A DNA stretch of 64,000 nt from Amia ocellicauda (Eukaryota; Chordata; Actinopteri; Amiiformes; Amiidae): positions 11,402,020 through 11,466,019 of the forward strand of contig NC_089868.1 of assembly GCF_036373705.1 (NCBI RefSeq), in the 5' to 3' direction. Position 1 is the first letter of the stretch. Each line of letters opens with the position of its first letter. The notes below the pieces were generated by a model, which was given only the letters and a program-made list of their open reading frames with translations, was not told where the DNA came from and did not search any database. The translations under genes and the position numbers were made by a program. This document shows positions 62,219-64,000 of the stretch, piece after piece.

Positions 62219-64000
62219 AGAACAGGAGCAGCAGCAGCAGCAGTAGCAGTAGCAGTAGCAGTAGCAGCAGCCAGTTGAACAGGGTGAGTTATTTGACTGA
62301 GAATCTGTGACAGCTGCTGTGCATTTCCTATTTGTGATGCAAAAATATACCAAACAAATACACAACACTTAAATCCCTAGAGGACAGTTTCTGGTGTAGG
62401 TGAGATGTGTGAGAAACAGAAAGCAGGGCTGATTGTAGCAGGTGTGTCAAAAGGCTGGGAAGACACTGTAAACACTTCCACATTGTCATTATTGTCACTT
62501 AACAATATTATTTTATTTCACAGAAAGCGGGGAAGCCTCCGATTTACAAGCACAAGTTTAAGACAAACCACATCCATCAGGTAAGACTTCCAAAGACAGC
62601 AGGAGCTTTCAACTCCTTGCCATGGAAACTGAAATTTGGGGAAGAGAAGTGGCTTTTCTGCCAAAATATATTTTAAACTGCTCAACGAGAATACGCTTTA
62701 GGATCCAGAAGCACAGGCACTAGGGACTGTAAATAAATAAACTGAATTAGTTTCCCATTACAGTACAAATATCATATCTGCTGAGTGAGGTTGTAACATG
62801 GGCAGATTCAATGTAAGTGAAACGGAAGGTGCATTTGTGACGGATTTATACTCTTATCATTTTAGTGTCTAAAATTATGGTGAATCAGTACCGAAGACCT
62901 TGCGGCTCTGGTCTGCTTTCCTTTCTAACTGAGCTGTATTAACTCTTTTTTTGGCCTTGCAGCATGGCAGCAAGAGGCAGTCAAAACGCAGCTCCTCCTC
63001 CAGTGCTACATCAAGCCAAAGCAGCAGCAGCAGTAGCAGGAGTGACAGTGCCACGAGTTTTGAGACAGCCAAGGTACACCCTTTACCTAGACTGCCCCCG
63101 TAAACATGACACCGGTGTTCAATGTGCCAAAAACAAAACAACTCTTAACACACCTGTGATTCCATGGGAACAGCAAAAATCAGACAGGTAGAGAGAAAGA
63201 TAAATAGCTGAGTTTAGGAAAACAGCCAGGAAAGAGAAGGATAGATGGCAGTGCAAGTATAGCAGTGATGTCACTGAATGAAGCTGGGGAACAGAGCACA
63301 ACTGCTACAATAATATATATTTTATTAAATCTTCCTCCGTCATGTTCTTACAGGCTCGTTTACTGGTGGAGTCCAGGTCCCCTATTCTGGTAATTATCGC
63401 AAGTGCAGTGGGTGCTGACGGAATGAAGCTGGGCTACCAGCTTGCTGTCTACCATGAGCTCACGTCAGCCAATCCCAGGGTGCAGATCATTGTGGCCAAC
63501 ATAACACAGGAAAGCAACTGGTGCCTAATTGCTGATGGGATGCAGCTCAGCCAGCACAAAGCCATGGTAAGAATGGAAGTTTTTGTACACTTTTATATTT
63601 TTGTGTAATATTTTATTGTATTTTGTATTTTTTCTCCTTCTTTCCCACATATTTAAAAATAGTTTTTATCTTTATTAATTTACTTATTTGTTTAACCCAG
63701 GCTAAGGTAACCTGGGGTGAGAAGTGTCGAGACTATGCATGGACTTTCAAGGCAGAAACCGGCAGTATAATGAATCACCCTGCTGTCAGGATGGATCTAC
63801 AATGGACCAAGATGCCTTCCGCACTGAAGCAATATTCGGGCATGTATGTACTCTTTTCCTTTTCCTATTTTGAGTATATTTTCAGCCTAATATATATATA
63901 TTTTCAAATCATTAAAAGCATATGGATTAGGGATAATATATTCTAGTCCTTCATAAAAGTTTGACCTTCATGAAAATGTACTGTGTGTATATTGTAACAG
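51668..64000 (+). CDS. vtg2: Vitellogenin, second gene (3' end outside window)
   Basis: Same role and exon plan as vtg1. The first 27 coding exons are: 51668-51707, 52070-52093, 52441-52592, 52708-52959, 53056-53211, 53299-53447, 53645-53795, 55241-55398, 55600-55759, 55854-55979, 56073-56291, 56707-56924, 57045-57142, 57385-57509, 57587-57685, 58253-58372, 58709-58898, 59298-59391, 59835-60020, 60331-60478, 60737-60959, 61425-61600, 61921-62283, 62524-62580, 62963-63073, 63354-63566 and 63701-63843. That is 4151 nt, phase-consistent and without stops. Many exons are equal in length to those of vtg1. The final TTGTAACAG at 63992-64000 looks like the acceptor of exon 28. The signal peptide is MEVVILALALALVG, and the lipid-transfer region (EPNFAAGKIYVYKY on) is intact. 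Phosvitin is residues 1089-1265. Intron 7 holds a complete Tc1 element. The copy is functional as far as seen. The symbol is a local label. Confidence 0.96.
51839..51976 (+). repeat. vtg2 intron 1 segment duplicated upstream (downstream copy)
   Basis: Partner of 50339-50506, lying inside intron 1 of vtg2. See that entry for the shared blocks. Confidence 0.8.
53999..55202 (+). mobile_element. Tc1/mariner DD36E (Incomer-type) element, near complete
   Basis: A 1204-bp element in vtg2 intron 7 with TA on both sides (53997-53998 and 55203-55204). The left terminal inverted repeat is ~29 bp, from CACTCACCTAAAGG to GGAACACC. The right one is cut to ~18 bp by a ~17-bp internal deletion near 55184, judged against the copy at 1-198. 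It carries an intact transposase gene in the same orientation as vtg2. Confidence 0.95.
54147..55187 (+). CDS. Transposase, DD36E Tc1/mariner
   Basis: This is a cut-and-paste transposase of 346 aa, full length for the group, starting at ATG in MGKKGDLSSFERGM. N-terminal paired-type helix-turn-helix DNA binding covers about residues 1-110 (ISQSAQLLGFSRTTISRVYKEW, then TLRRMGYNSRRPHR). The catalytic acids lie in SDESRF (first D), QQDNAPCH (second D) and NPIEHLW (E). The spacing between the second D and the E is 36 residues, which is the signature of the DD36E Incomer group; Sleeping Beauty-type Tc1 has 34. A glycine-rich AGGGGVMVWG box is present. No frameshift or stop is seen. Confidence 0.95.
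   Translation: MGKKGDLSSFERGMVVGARRAGLSISQSAQLLGFSRTTISRVYKEWCEKGKTSSMRQSCGRKCLVDARGQRRMGRLIQADRRATLTEITTRYNRSMQQSICEATTRITLRRMGYNSRRPHRVPLISTTNRKKRLQFAQAHQNWTVEDWKNVAWSDESRFLLRHSDGRVRIWRKQNENMDPSCLVTTVQAGGGGVMVWGMFSWHTLGPLVPIGHRLNATAYLSIVSDHVHPFMTTMYPSSDGYFQQDNAPCHKGRIISNWFLEHDNEFTVLNWPPQSPDLNPIEHLWDVVERELRALDVHPINLHQLQDAILSIWDNISKECFQHLVESMPRRIKAVLKTKRGQTHY
61921..63073 (+). other. vtg2 phosvitin-coding exons (23-25)
   Basis: Exon 23 (61921-62283, 121 codons) holds Ser runs first in mixed AGC/TCC codons, then a TCN-only tract (about 62059-62130) and then an AGC/AGT tract (about 62188-62271). Two Cys codons (TGC) interrupt the TCN part. Exon 24 (62524-62580, 19 codons, KPPIYKHKF) is not Ser-rich and is homologous to exon 24 of vtg1. 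Exon 25 (62963-63073) is a second short Ser block. Confidence 0.92.

Noticed and set aside
61875-62368. Glu/Leu-rich, Cys/Tyr-rich and Ala-rich ORFs over vtg2 phosvitin
   Set aside because: Frame shadows of poly-Ser codons, with no family match.

Overview
The window is eukaryotic, intron-rich, AT-rich DNA with GT-AG introns, fish-type dispersed repeats and vertebrate gene order. It carries tandem vitellogenin (yolk precursor) genes beside ctbs, which indicates an egg-laying vertebrate. The compact introns, the L2/SINE-type tails and the Tc1 elements point to a ray-finned fish. The sequence alone does not settle the species, nor whether it is an early-branching lineage or a teleost.

Layout from left to right: the 3' end of a Tc1/mariner element (1-198) and a small palindromic element; dnase2b on + (609-3821); a gene-free stretch with old repeats and an LTR-like fossil (3822-5885); rpf1 on + (5886-9620); a repeat-bearing spacer; gng5 on - (12037-13618); spata1 on + (14593-21522), head-to-head with gng5 across a CpG-rich interval holding a perfect CRE; ctbs on - (22596-27112), tail-to-tail with spata1; a complete vitellogenin gene, here vtg1, on + (29593-45991); a 5.7 kb repeat-rich spacer; and a second vitellogenin gene, vtg2, on + (51668 to the window end). 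vtg2 is cut after its 27th coding exon; the last bases of the window look like the acceptor of exon 28.

The order dnase2b-rpf1-gng5-spata1-ctbs is the conserved vertebrate block (human chromosome 1p31), and vitellogenins next to ctbs are the known oviparous yolk locus. I rebuilt exon structures by hand with consistent splice phases. Predicted lengths are rpf1 353 aa, gng5 68 aa, spata1 517 aa, ctbs 368 aa and vtg1 1773 aa. vtg2 reads 1383 codons before the window ends.

Both vitellogenins have the same exon plan: signal peptide, lipovitellin heavy-chain region, a serine-rich phosvitin split over three exons, then the light-chain region. vtg1 also shows the vWF-D and C-terminal cysteine-rich region. 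Each has a TATA box about 45 bp before its ATG and an imperfect oestrogen-response palindrome upstream, as expected for liver genes induced by oestrogen. The two copies are clearly diverged, so the duplication is old.

The other notable items are three very similar DD36E (Incomer-type) Tc1/mariner copies, one with an intact 346-aa transposase inside a vtg2 intron; a possible in-frame cassette exon in gng5; a near-perfect 72-nt hairpin in a spata1 intron; a copy of vtg2 intron-1 sequence upstream of vtg2; and a strong G-quadruplex motif in a vtg1 intron. I did not find an unmistakably new biological system.
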